Below are positions 43,529 to 52,246 of a stretch of 64,000 nt of DNA, one piece after another. The notes under the pieces are model-generated. The model saw only the letters and a program-made list of their open reading frames with translations, was not told the origin of the DNA and ran no database searches. Position numbers and translations under genes: made by a program. The DNA is from a bacterium. Its GTDB lineage: Bacteria > Lindowbacteria > 2-12-FULL-62-27. Positions within the stretch are counted from its first letter, which is position 1. Every line of letters begins with the position of its first letter. The stretch is from positions 117,297-181,296 of the forward strand of contig JACQOF010000127.1 of NCBI GenBank assembly GCA_016202645.1, given 5' to 3'.

Positions 43529-45043
43529 CTGAATTCACTCTTTTCCCGCCGCCTCTGGATTTGCCTTGCGCTGTTCCTGCTCGTCGATGCCGCGTTCTGG
43601 AACGTCATCCACAACGACTTCATCAATCTCGACGACGACCTCTACGTCTTTGACAACCCCCACGTCCAGCGGGGCCTGACCGCCGAATCCGTTCGATGGG
43701 CCTTTTCGGCCGATCTGCTCTTCGATTCCATCCACGCCGATTACTGGCGGCCGATCTCATTCCTATCGCATCTTCTCGATGTCTCCTTCTTCGACCTCCG
43801 GCCGGCCGGCCATCATCTCACCAGCCTGGTCATCCATCAGTTGAACGCCGTCCTTCTCTTCTGGCTCCTGACCCGGCTCACGGGCAGGACCGCGCTCGCC
43901 GCCGTCGCGGCCGCGCTCTTTGCGGTCCATCCGCTTCGGGTTGAATCGGTGGCCTGGATCGCGGAACGGAAGGACGTGCTCTGCGTGTTTTTTTCATTGG
44001 CGTCCATGCACGCCTGGCTCTCTTACGTCCGCCGCCCGGGGGCCGGCTTCTACGCGCTCACAACCTTCGGATTCGCCCTTGCGCTCATGAGCAAACCCAT
44101 GGCCGTGACGCTGCCCATCCTCCTTCTGCTTCTCGACCGATGGCCGCTCGGCCGGCGGCAGATTCTCGAAAAAGTTCCGCTGATCGCGCTCTCCGCGATT
44201 TCCGGCTGGATCACGCTGAACATCGCGCACGACCTCGCCTTCAAACCGGCGGATCTCGGCGAAACACTCGCGCGCGCGGCTGTGGCCTATGCCGTCTATC
44301 TGCAGAAAACATTCTGGCCCTCGGGTCTCGCGATCTTTTACCCGGCCGTGCCCGTGTCAACCGCCGCGGCGGCCTCCGCGGTCTTCCTTCTCATTGGAAT
44401 CACCGCCTTCACCCTTCGGCAACTCAAACCCCGGCCGTTTCTCTTCACGGGCTGGGCATGGTATGTCGTCGCGCTGACGCCCGTCATCGGTCTGTCAACC
44501 ATCTCCCACGCGGACCGGTTTACCTATCTTCCGCACGTCGGCCTCATGATCGCCGCCGTCTGGGGCGCGGCGGATCTGCTCGATCGCCGGCCGGCTCTCA
44601 GACCGGCGGCCGCGGCGCTCGCAGTGATGGCGGCGGCCGGATTGGTTTTCTCCACCCGATCGTACGTCGATATCTGGCGCGACAACGTATCGCTTTTCGG
44701 GAATGCCGTCCGGGTCACGCGGGGCAATGAGTTCGCGCACCATCAACTCGCATCCGCGCTTGTCGCGGCCGGCCGCGCGGATGAGGCGATCCCGCAGTAC
44801 AGGGCCGTGATCGATCTGAATCCCGCCCACATGCTGGCTCACATGAATCTGGCCATGGTCCTGGACGGGCTCGGAGAAACCGCGGAGGCTATCCGGCACT
44901 ACGAAAAGGTCCTCGAACTCTCGCCGGACTTCTCCGGGGCCCACACTCGCCTCGGGAACGCGCTCGCGCGGAGCGGAGACCCGGCCCGGGCCATCCCGCA
45001 TTTCGAGCGGGCGGCGGAGCTTGAGGCCCGGAAAAAGAATTGA
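43529..45043 (+). CDS. TMTC-like membrane protein with TPR repeats; no ATG/GTG/TTG start
   Basis: The conserved frame clearly extends upstream of the first TTG (43841): NVIHNDFINLDDDLYVFDNP is the family's first-loop acidic motif and ADYWRPISFLSHLLDVSFFD follows. No ATG, GTG or TTG exists in that stretch. The frame opens at 43508, and the best candidate is CTG at 43529, with GAGG six bases upstream. From there the product has 504 residues: about ten membrane helices, the family segment HPLRVESVAWIAERKDVLCV, then TPR repeats (DEAIPQYRAVIDLNPAHMLA, EAIRHYEKVLELSPDFSGA). Like its relative at 3038-4804 it is probably a GT-C-type glycosyltransferase. The palindromic element just upstream may have removed the original start. 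Could be a damaged gene. Confidence 0.72.
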   Translation: MNSLFSRRLWICLALFLLVDAAFWNVIHNDFINLDDDLYVFDNPHVQRGLTAESVRWAFSADLLFDSIHADYWRPISFLSHLLDVSFFDLRPAGHHLTSLVIHQLNAVLLFWLLTRLTGRTALAAVAAALFAVHPLRVESVAWIAERKDVLCVFFSLASMHAWLSYVRRPGAGFYALTTFGFALALMSKPMAVTLPILLLLLDRWPLGRRQILEKVPLIALSAISGWITLNIAHDLAFKPADLGETLARAAVAYAVYLQKTFWPSGLAIFYPAVPVSTAAAASAVFLLIGITAFTLRQLKPRPFLFTGWAWYVVALTPVIGLSTISHADRFTYLPHVGLMIAAVWGAADLLDRRPALRPAAAALAVMAAAGLVFSTRSYVDIWRDNVSLFGNAVRVTRGNEFAHHQLASALVAAGRADEAIPQYRAVIDLNPAHMLAHMNLAMVLDGLGETAEAIRHYEKVLELSPDFSGAHTRLGNALARSGDPARAIPHFERAAELEARKKN

Positions 45044-45051
45044 AGTGAACT

Positions 45052-45181
45052 CGTTACTATTCAGCCCTCTCCGTCATCTCCGCCCCGGATCTGTCATTCC
45101 CGCGAAAGCGGGAATCCAGATTGCTTTGCGATTAGTCTGGATTCCCGCTTTCGCGGGAATGACGACCTGGTAATAGTTACG
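45052..45181. repeat. Dispersed palindromic element (GTCATTCCCGCG family), copy 4, with both ends
   Basis: The left end CGTTACTATTCAGCCC and right end CTGGTAATAGTTACG are inverted. The core GTCATTCCCGCG-aaa-gcgggaatccag and its partner ctggattcccgc-ttt-CGCGGGAATGACG lie inside. The last G of the right end is the first base of the GTG start of the following gene. Confidence 0.88.
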
Positions 45182-47103
45182 TGAAATCTTCGAAATACTC
45201 CACCATGTCCTTCCTTCTCATCCTGTTGGCCGCGGATATATTCCTCGTGGTTCTGCCCGGTTGGACCGGCGCAATACCCCTGGGTGTTGATACCGAAATC
45301 GAATTTCTGCCGAGACGAGCATTCGCCATTTCCGCCCTGGCCGGGGGTGAATCCCCGCTGTGGAATCCGTACCTTTTTTGCGGATGGCCCCAGTTCGCCG
45401 CCCTGCAGGACGGCATGCTTTTCCCGACGTTCTGGATCTATCTTTTTTTTGCCCCTGAAAGGGCGCTCTGGATAGAGATCGGCCTGCTCTTCTGGCTGGC
45501 AGGGGCCGCCTATTTTATTTTTTCACGATACACCATGAACATCTCGGTCTCCGGGTCCATTCTCGCCTGCCTGACTTTCCTTCTGGGACATTATTATCTT
45601 TTGAGAATATTCTCCGGACAGCTTCCCTTTCTTCGAGCTTTTTCCCTCCTTCCCGTCGTATTTGGGGCGGTCTCCATGGCCTGGAGGAGGATCGCCCATG
45701 AGGGGGAATCTCGTCCGTTCTGGATATTGTTCTCCAGCATTGTATTTGCCTTTTTTTTCCTCGCCGGTTACCCCCCGGTTTATGGATTGGGCATGATCGC
45801 GCTGGCCGGGTGGGGCATTCTGACTTTCCGAAGTCGTTCCTTCCTGCTTTACCTGGCCCTGTCACTTCTGCTGAGTTTCTTCTGGTCCGCGCCTCAACTC
45901 CTGACCTTCCTGGAATTTCTGGGCGAGGCGCATCAGGCCGAGCTTGCGCCCGCGATCATGTTCCCCCTGTCCAAGCTTGTCCTCCTTGTCATGCCCGAGT
46001 TTTTTGGAAGCTTGATCGAGGGAACCTGGTCGGGCGAAATCTGGGAGTACTGGGAGCAATCGCTGTTTTTTGGCTGGCTCCCCCTGCTTTGCGTGTTTCT
46101 GTCATTCCGGAACACCGGCCAACGGAAAGCCGTGTGGGTGATCGGAATTCTGGGGATGACAGGCGTCCTGGCGGCCGCCTTCCTGCCGCTTCCGTCGTGG
46201 AATATTTTTTCGCTTCTGCGCCAGAACAGCCGCTGGCTGATGCTCTCCCATTTTTTTCTGCCTCTGCTTGCCGGATGCGGGTGGGATTGGGCGGTTGAGC
46301 GATTCCGGATCGGCGGCATCCCGCAAATCTGCCTCTTTGCCTTATTTCTCATCCAACTGTATTTCCATAGTTATTCCTATCTTTTATCCAATGCCGTCCT
46401 GCCGGCCCTTCCCGCTTTGAGGCATCCCGAAGTTTCCGCCAGGCTGTCCGATCCGGTATTGGCCCCTTACCGGATTGCGGGCATTTACCCGGTCCGCCTG
46501 TACAATCTGCCGGCCGCATGGCGCATACCCTCCTTTGACGGGTACGACATTCTGGTGACGCGCAGATATCACCGCCTGTTCTTGAAGGCGGAACATATGG
46601 ATGGTCCCGCCGATCCCCGTGTCCATACGCTTCGTTCGCCGGATCCGGCGGTCTTGAAGGAGGCGGGAGTCGGCGGAATCGTGGAGTGGATCGGTCCCCA
46701 TCGGGCCTGGCACGAGCCCAATCCCAACCACCTCCGGGTTTCGTTCGCAAAAGACGCCCGACCTGTCGTGGACGTCTCCGGTGGCGTCATTCTATCCAAA
46801 GATGAAGGTCTCAATTCACTGCGGTTGACTCTCAACGTCACGGAGGATCGGGGAGAACTGATCTGGAGGATGATTCTTTACCCAGGTTGGCAGGTCATCC
46901 TGGATGGAATCCCTTTCCATCCGGATGTTTCCGCCGACGCCGTCTTTTATAGAATTCCCCTCGCCCACGGCGCTCACACGGTTCTGTTCCGGTACCGCCC
47001 GGCATCCCTGACGCTGGGGTGCCTGCTCTTTCTTCTGGTTCTCGTGTCTTCAGTTATTTTTTTGACTCTGCGTTTGAGGCGCACGATCTTTTTTCTTCCA
47101 TAA
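45181..47103 (+). CDS. YfhO-like multi-pass membrane protein
   Basis: A 640-residue protein with about twelve hydrophobic helices and a soluble C-terminal part. A GT-C-type N-terminal loop (DTEIEFLPRRAFAISALAGG, SPLWNPYLFCGWPQFAALQD) and the late membrane-proximal beta domain (LIWRMILYPGWQVILDGIPF, HTVLFRYRPASLTLG) are characteristic of the YfhO/DUF6044 group, thought to transfer sugars to cell-surface polymers. The start is uncertain: GTG at 45181 overlaps the end of a palindromic element, and an ATG at 45205 (MSFLLILLAADIF) is also possible. Neither has a ribosome site. Third positions look less G+C-rich than in neighbours. Its 3' end overlaps the convergent glycosyltransferase gene by 54 bases. 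Confidence 0.75.
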   Translation: MKSSKYSTMSFLLILLAADIFLVVLPGWTGAIPLGVDTEIEFLPRRAFAISALAGGESPLWNPYLFCGWPQFAALQDGMLFPTFWIYLFFAPERALWIEIGLLFWLAGAAYFIFSRYTMNISVSGSILACLTFLLGHYYLLRIFSGQLPFLRAFSLLPVVFGAVSMAWRRIAHEGESRPFWILFSSIVFAFFFLAGYPPVYGLGMIALAGWGILTFRSRSFLLYLALSLLLSFFWSAPQLLTFLEFLGEAHQAELAPAIMFPLSKLVLLVMPEFFGSLIEGTWSGEIWEYWEQSLFFGWLPLLCVFLSFRNTGQRKAVWVIGILGMTGVLAAAFLPLPSWNIFSLLRQNSRWLMLSHFFLPLLAGCGWDWAVERFRIGGIPQICLFALFLIQLYFHSYSYLLSNAVLPALPALRHPEVSARLSDPVLAPYRIAGIYPVRLYNLPAAWRIPSFDGYDILVTRRYHRLFLKAEHMDGPADPRVHTLRSPDPAVLKEAGVGGIVEWIGPHRAWHEPNPNHLRVSFAKDARPVVDVSGGVILSKDEGLNSLRLTLNVTEDRGELIWRMILYPGWQVILDGIPFHPDVSADAVFYRIPLAHGAHTVLFRYRPASLTLGCLLFLLVLVSSVIFLTLRLRRTIFFLP

Positions 47104-48684
47104 CCCCGCGATCCAGACACCCTGAAGGGTTCTGCCCCGGATCCATTCCCAGTCCTCTTCTCGAAACCCATAGGCCTGCAACACTCCGGGGCGGTTCTGA
47201 GTATAGACAAAATCCGCGGTCTCCGGCTCGTCCAGCTTCCAATCGGGCATTTGAATCCCCTGCCCTGCAAGCCGACGGGCGTAATGCGTCATCAATCCCG
47301 GTAGGGCGCCGAGAATGGTGAGTTGATCCGACTTGAATTCACGGGCCAATTGGATGATATCCCGTTCGTGGGTTCCATCCCACCAGTACGTCGGGAGGAG
47401 ACCGATGGAACTCGCGCCCCGAAGCGAGCCTGCCCAGAGGTTATAGTAGGACAACTGACAGGGATGAAACAGGAGGAGAGTAAGCGTCAAGTAGAGGCAG
47501 TTCGCACCGGCGATGAACGCCAGGCGGGATTCAAAATATTTCTTGAGGCCGCACAGGATGGCCAGCCAGCCAAAAAAAATGGATGGAAAGAGGAGCCGGA
47601 CGCCATCCCATTTTGGGGTGTCCGGCAGAGAAAAAATAAGCGGCAAAACCAGGAAAGAAAAAAAATGAAAGACGCCTCTTCGACCGAGGATTGTCCGTAA
47701 TTTCCATTGGGCAGGCCCCGCCCTGCGTGTTTTCATCAGGATGAGAACGCCGAGGAGAACCCAGGGTGTGGGCAGGGTGGCCAGGAGGTACACCCACCCG
47801 TAATACCAGGGAGGATTTCCCAGGGGATAATGGACGCCAAGAAAATTTTCCGGGAGGACCGGGAGAATTTGCCGGCGATCCACCCACTGCTGAATCAAGA
47901 TTAAAACGTGCGTCAAGGGGTCATCCCAGACGAGGGGATTGAGCGACAAAAACAGCGAACCGGCCGCCAGCAGGAAGAGGACCGTCCCCGACCCGCGCAG
48001 GGTCAGTGGAAGACGCGGCGAAAACAGAAGAAATATGCACCACACCCCGATCAAAGGCAGTGTTGTTTCCCGGAAGGAAATGGCCAGACCCGCAAACACT
48101 CCGCCCAGAAGATACCCCATCAAGATTTTGCTGGGGTTTCCCTCATCCCCTGCTTCCTTCGGAAAAAGAACCCCATCGAGAAAATAAGTCCCCGCCATCA
48201 GGCAAGCCACCGTTGCGCCTTCCAGGGTTCCCAGGTGGGAAAAGGCAAACTGGTGCGGTTCAAGAAGCCAGATCAGGGAAAACCAAAAGGCGAGGGCCTG
48301 GGAAAATCCAAATCTGATCAAAAGTCCATACAGACACAGTATCCCCACAAGGACAAAGGCCGTTGTGCCGGCCCTTCCCGCGCGGACATCGCCGGATCCG
48401 CCGTGGATGAATTCAAACAGACCGTGAAATATCTTCCAGCCTTCCGGATGAACATCCCTGACTTGATCCTCCAGCAAAATCTCGTCCCGGGTTGGAGACC
48501 GCAGGGAATCCGGAATCGTCGTCAGCCAGCGGGCATACCGGCTTGAATAAAAAACGTAGGTCGGCTCATCCCAGACCACGCCAAAATCATCCATCCAGAA
48601 TCCGCCGGAAAAGACGGCAAGGGCGGCCAAGATCGCCATGAGAAGCCACGAAAATCGGCGCCGCCGAATATCCTTATTCTCCAT
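47050..48684 (-). CDS. GT-C membrane glycosyltransferase, ArnT/PMT-like
   Basis: A 544-residue multi-pass protein. The ATG at 48684 (MENKDIRRRRFSWLLMAIL) begins the first helix. The first periplasmic loop reads FWMDDFGVVWDEPTYVFYSS, with the acidic residues used by PMT/ArnT-type enzymes for catalysis. WLLEPHQFAFSHLGTLEGAT and the following helices resemble dolichyl-phosphate-mannose-protein mannosyltransferases. A soluble C-terminal part (LLPTYWWDGTHERDIIQLAR) follows the last helix. The composition is more A+T-rich than the rest of the window. It is convergent with the YfhO-like gene and 14 bases downstream of the histidine kinase on the same strand. Donor and acceptor are unknown. Confidence 0.75.
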   Translation of the reverse strand: MENKDIRRRRFSWLLMAILAALAVFSGGFWMDDFGVVWDEPTYVFYSSRYARWLTTIPDSLRSPTRDEILLEDQVRDVHPEGWKIFHGLFEFIHGGSGDVRAGRAGTTAFVLVGILCLYGLLIRFGFSQALAFWFSLIWLLEPHQFAFSHLGTLEGATVACLMAGTYFLDGVLFPKEAGDEGNPSKILMGYLLGGVFAGLAISFRETTLPLIGVWCIFLLFSPRLPLTLRGSGTVLFLLAAGSLFLSLNPLVWDDPLTHVLILIQQWVDRRQILPVLPENFLGVHYPLGNPPWYYGWVYLLATLPTPWVLLGVLILMKTRRAGPAQWKLRTILGRRGVFHFFSFLVLPLIFSLPDTPKWDGVRLLFPSIFFGWLAILCGLKKYFESRLAFIAGANCLYLTLTLLLFHPCQLSYYNLWAGSLRGASSIGLLPTYWWDGTHERDIIQLAREFKSDQLTILGALPGLMTHYARRLAGQGIQMPDWKLDEPETADFVYTQNRPGVLQAYGFREEDWEWIRGRTLQGVWIAGLWKKKDRAPQTQSQKNN

Positions 48685-48698
48685 TCGGCGTTGGCGTG

Positions 48699-49706
48699 TT
48701 AGTGGACGGGCAGGGTCAGACGGAACGATGCGCCGCCGAGGGTGGGATGCGATGCGGCGTCCAGATCGAGGCGTCCGCCGAGCGCCACGGCCCACAGTCG
48801 GGAAATGTAGAGGCCAAGACCGTGGCCGCCGGCCGCCGTCGTAAAAAATGGCCGGAACAGTTTTTCGGCATGTTTCGAAGAAACGCCCGGCCCGTCGTCC
48901 GTGACGATCAGCCAGGCCGACCCCGCCTCCAGGCCGCATTCGACCGACACTTTGGATTTCGCGTGCCGGAGGGCGTTATTCAGGAGGTTGTCGAGGATTT
49001 CCGACAGCAGGACCTGATCGGAGAGCACCGGGATGTTTTCCGAAAGCTTTTGTTCGCAGGAAATTTCCCCCCGCTGAAGAATTCCCAATCTCTCTTGAAC
49101 GATGCGATCGAGCATCAGCGGCCTCACAGTGACCTGACGGTTTCGGAAGTGATTCATGAACCTCCGGAGCCGCTCCGCGAGCGCCGGGATTTCCCGCGCG
49201 ATGGTCTTCAATGCCTCCGGATCGCCTTCCGCCGCAAGTTTGGACAGCGTCGAAAGCGCCGAGAGCGGCGAGGCGAGTTCATGGACAAGACCATCGCTCT
49301 GCAGGCCGAGCGCCGCGAGCTGAGACTGAAGCGCCCGTTCCTGTTCGAGGCGTGCGCGGTCAGCGCGTTCGTTCGTCAGCGCCGCGACCATCCGGTTGTA
49401 GCCGTCTATCACGTCCGCGATCTCGTCCCCGGCCGGAGACGGCGGGACCGTCTCCAGCTGATCGTACCGGGCGCGCTGTAATTTTCGCCGGAGTTCCCGA
49501 AGGGGAGTGAGGACCCGTCGGCGAATCTGGAAATAGACCGAGACAATCAGCCATGCCGCCACCAGCCCGACCAGGCCGGCCGAGAGCGCCCGCATGGGCG
49601 GCAGGTGCTGTTTTGCCCAGAGGTCAAAAGAGATGGCGAGCATCAGGATCACAAGAAGCCCGATGAGGGGCAGCATCAGGGACAGCGGCAAACTACGCCG
49701 GAACAT
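48699..49706 (-). CDS. Sensor histidine kinase without adjacent response regulator
   Basis: A 335-residue inner-membrane kinase. Two helices (about 8-25 and 41-60) enclose a very short periplasmic loop, so the signal is probably sensed in or near the membrane. A HAMP-like linker (RRRVLTPLRELRRKL) follows. The phospho-acceptor is His142 in LVHELASPLSALS. The N box LLNNALRHAKS (240-250), G1 TDDGPG (269-274) and G2 GGHGLGLY are all present, so it should be active. No response regulator is in view. It lies upstream of the ArnT-like gene and 37 bases downstream of the O-antigen-ligase-like gene on the same strand, suggesting control of surface-glycan synthesis (inference). Confidence 0.9.
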   Translation of the reverse strand: MFRRSLPLSLMLPLIGLLVILMLAISFDLWAKQHLPPMRALSAGLVGLVAAWLIVSVYFQIRRRVLTPLRELRRKLQRARYDQLETVPPSPAGDEIADVIDGYNRMVAALTNERADRARLEQERALQSQLAALGLQSDGLVHELASPLSALSTLSKLAAEGDPEALKTIAREIPALAERLRRFMNHFRNRQVTVRPLMLDRIVQERLGILQRGEISCEQKLSENIPVLSDQVLLSEILDNLLNNALRHAKSKVSVECGLEAGSAWLIVTDDGPGVSSKHAEKLFRPFFTTAAGGHGLGLYISRLWAVALGGRLDLDAASHPTLGGASFRLTLPVH

Positions 49707-49742
49707 GAAAAAAGTATGTTACAGGCTGGCCCAGATTGTCAA

Positions 49743-51599
49743 TCAACCCTCCGGTCCGGAACGGGACAGCAGCCAGGCGTCGTACCGGGCGCTGTTTTTG
49801 TTAAAAATCGAGTACTCCAGAAATTTTTGCCGGACCTGAGGCCCGTAAAATTCCCGGATCAGGGCGGCCAATTCCGAATATTTCTCCGCGGGGCCGGCCC
49901 TTCCGGCAAGATGCGCGGCATCCGCCATGCGGTCATAGACCCGCGCGGCGCGGGGCTCAAACTGCAGGACCCGGTGAAATCGCCAGTCGCGTTCCCGTTC
50001 CGTGCGCGACCAGTCCGCCGCCTCCATGGCCATGGGCTGGTCACAGGTCTGAAGTTGGCCCAGGGACAGAATGAACTGCCGGCCCTTCTGGTAGAATGGC
50101 CCGCGGGATTCGGCACCGGCCAGTATCCGGTACATCCGGGAGCCGTGGTAGAGAACCGCTGAGGGATTTTCACTCCTTTCCAACGCGGACTCGATCGACC
50201 GGTCGGCCAGATCGGCATGGCCGGCCCGGACCGCCGCCTGGGCGAGGTGGAGGCGCGGCTGTTCGTCCCACGGCCTGAGCCGGGCCGATTCTTCGTAGGA
50301 CGCCATCGCTTCCGGAAGTCTTTCCGCCGATTCCTCATTCATGCCGGCGCGCATCGACTGTCGGGCGAAGAGGTCCTGGATGCCCGTGTAGAGTAGAAAG
50401 GCGCCGACGAGCACCACGGAGAGTCGAAACAGCGCCGTCGACCTGCGCATCATGACCACGGACACATCCGCCGTCAGAGCGACCAGACCGACCAGTCCCA
50501 TCCAGCGGATCGGCGCTAGAGTTTCTGTAATGTTGACCATGAGTTCGAAAATAAACGCGGGCGCCCAGATGAGGCCGGCGCGGCGCGGCCAGTCCGCGCC
50601 CGGCGCGGCGGCGCATCTTTGAACGAGCCGCGCGGCGCAGATTAGAAACGCCAGGCACGTCGCGATGCCCAGGATGCCGCTTTCCGCCGCCCACTGCAGA
50701 AGCACATTGTGCGCGTGGTGGTTGATCCTGGCAAACTGCGCCAGGATCCGCGGATCCGTCACCGGGAACTCTCTGGACATCATTTCCGTGGAAAACATTC
50801 CCAGGCCAGATCCGCCCGGATCATTTGAAAAAATGTTCAGAGCCATAAAAAAAATCCGGGGCCGGAGTTCCGCCAATGGATTCATTTCGACCCGCGCCGC
50901 CGTCAAGGCAAGAACCGCCGCTAGGGCGGCGGCGCCCACCGCCACCGCCATGCGCCGCGCGGACAAGTGGATCCAGAGATACGCGAGGAATACCAGTCCC
51001 AGGCCAAGCAGTCCCGAGCGGCTGCCGTTGAGAAGGATTCCGGCGCACAGGACGGCCGACCACGCCCACCGGGTGACCCGGCCGGCGTCAGAGACGCCGG
51101 CACCTGGGGCCGCGGAGCGGCTGACCCGGCCGAGGCGTGCTGCGAGAAGGCTCCCGGCCAGACCGCCGAGCAGAATCTGCGCCTCGGCGCTTCGCATGAG
51201 CCCAATGCCCCGGCCCTGCGCGTTCATTTGAATCTGGATGGCATAGAGAATCGTCAAGATTGCCCCGCACCAGCGGAGGGCCGTAAAAAGGGCCGCCGGC
51301 AAGTCATGCCGACCCGCGAGAAGGGTGGGCAGGAGGATGAAGAGGGATAAAGCGATCAGCCACCAGCCGCAGGCGTGTACAGCCGTCGCGGCAAAAACAC
51401 GGCCCGTCAGGAGAATCAGGAGGGCCGGGATGAGAAAAAAACTGAGGAAGTGAATCCGGACAGGATGACGGCCAAGAAGAAGGGCGCCGCACATGACGGC
51501 GCCCCCTCCCCACCAGAAATCAAATAGTTTCCAGTTGTCTGTATAACCGCTGAAGATCAGCGCGACTAGAAAATGGGCGATCAGAATGAGCGCAAGCAC
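49743..51599 (-). CDS. O-antigen ligase-like (Wzy/WaaL) membrane protein with C-terminal TPR region
   Basis: A 618-residue protein with about ten to twelve helices. The O-antigen ligase/polymerase signature is in the large periplasmic loop: NDPGGSGLGMFSTEM, INHHAHNVLLQWAAESGILG (the H..N......E.G motif), and NGSRSGLLGLGLVFLAYL earlier. A soluble C-terminal part carries TPR-like repeats (LPEAMASYEESARLRPWDEQ). Near residue 156-173 the sequence GRVSRSAAPGAGVSDAGR is the in-frame translation of a 54-nt palindromic element (51079-51132) between two helices. The start is GTG at 51599 with GGAGGGG just upstream. It probably ligates or polymerises a lipid-linked glycan outside the inner membrane. 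Confidence 0.85.
   Translation of the reverse strand: MLALILIAHFLVALIFSGYTDNWKLFDFWWGGGAVMCGALLLGRHPVRIHFLSFFLIPALLILLTGRVFAATAVHACGWWLIALSLFILLPTLLAGRHDLPAALFTALRWCGAILTILYAIQIQMNAQGRGIGLMRSAEAQILLGGLAGSLLAARLGRVSRSAAPGAGVSDAGRVTRWAWSAVLCAGILLNGSRSGLLGLGLVFLAYLWIHLSARRMAVAVGAAALAAVLALTAARVEMNPLAELRPRIFFMALNIFSNDPGGSGLGMFSTEMMSREFPVTDPRILAQFARINHHAHNVLLQWAAESGILGIATCLAFLICAARLVQRCAAAPGADWPRRAGLIWAPAFIFELMVNITETLAPIRWMGLVGLVALTADVSVVMMRRSTALFRLSVVLVGAFLLYTGIQDLFARQSMRAGMNEESAERLPEAMASYEESARLRPWDEQPRLHLAQAAVRAGHADLADRSIESALERSENPSAVLYHGSRMYRILAGAESRGPFYQKGRQFILSLGQLQTCDQPMAMEAADWSRTERERDWRFHRVLQFEPRAARVYDRMADAAHLAGRAGPAEKYSELAALIREFYGPQVRQKFLEYSIFNKNSARYDAWLLSRSGPEG
51079..51132. repeat. 54-nt palindromic element inside the O-antigen-ligase-like gene
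   Basis: CGGCCGGCGT-CAGAG-ACGCCGGC forms a hairpin, followed by ACCTGGGGCCGCGGAGCGGC and TGACCCGGCCG. It is the best complete copy; others are at 23791, 55798 (inverted) and 57291 (partial). It is translated as GRVSRSAAPGAGVSDAGR. Confidence 0.9.
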
Positions 51600-51669
51600 A
51601 ACCCCTCCCTACAACGGATGCGCCCCTAAGCAGCCTTCCCGCGCGCTTGGAGTAGAACCGGTTAGACCT

Positions 51670-52068
51670 TTACGGGCAACTCGTCCCGCCCGTGTTCATC
51701 ACACCGGTTGAGGCTTGAAAATAGACGTAGCACCCAGCGCCTGTGCCTCGGCATGTGATCGTGTAATCACCGCCGGCGCTGGCCACCGCCCATCCCATCG
51801 CCTCCGTCGTCGGGCCGGGAGGAGGTGAAACCGGAAGGTACTCCGTGGCCATTGCCGATAGACCTGTCGGCCAGTTACCCTTATCCATGTTGTACATCTG
51901 CGCTGCGCCGCGAACAGCCGCCGCGTCAGACTTGCAACGTCCAAGCCGAGCCTTGTCCATTGCCGCCATAAGTTTCGGAATGGCCGCCGCCGCCAAAATT
52001 CCGATGATGGTGACCACCACCAGAAGTTCAATCAGCGTGAATCCTTTTTCCTTGCGAGTACGAATCAT
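51670..52068 (-). CDS. Type IV pilin-like / type II secretion pseudopilin
   Basis: A 132-residue prepilin. The short basic leader MIRTRKEKG ends in Gly, followed by the class III signal FTLIELLVVVTIIGILAAAA with Glu at position 5 of the mature protein. The leader is cut by a prepilin peptidase, leaving a methylated Phe. The globular part has two cysteines near the end (TITCRGTGAGCYVYF and a final SCP), which may form the pilin disulfide loop. ATG at 52068 follows AAAGGAGG at seven bases. An AT-rich 180-base upstream region (52069-52246) probably holds its promoter; I see no convincing match there. No pilus assembly genes are nearby. Confidence 0.88.
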   Translation of the reverse strand: MIRTRKEKGFTLIELLVVVTIIGILAAAAIPKLMAAMDKARLGRCKSDAAAVRGAAQMYNMDKGNWPTGLSAMATEYLPVSPPPGPTTEAMGWAVASAGGDYTITCRGTGAGCYVYFQASTGVMNTGGTSCP

Positions 52069-52246
52069 CACAATGCCTCCTTTGGCAAATCTCTCTTCAG
52101 CGGTTCGGATAGCTGGAACCCAGCTACTCCGACCTTATGTACTGCAATAACTGTACTATCGGCACAATCTACAGAAAAACATATATAACATACTGTATTG
52201 CAGGAAATAACAACTAATTCAGATACTCTTTAAAAATTCTGGAACG

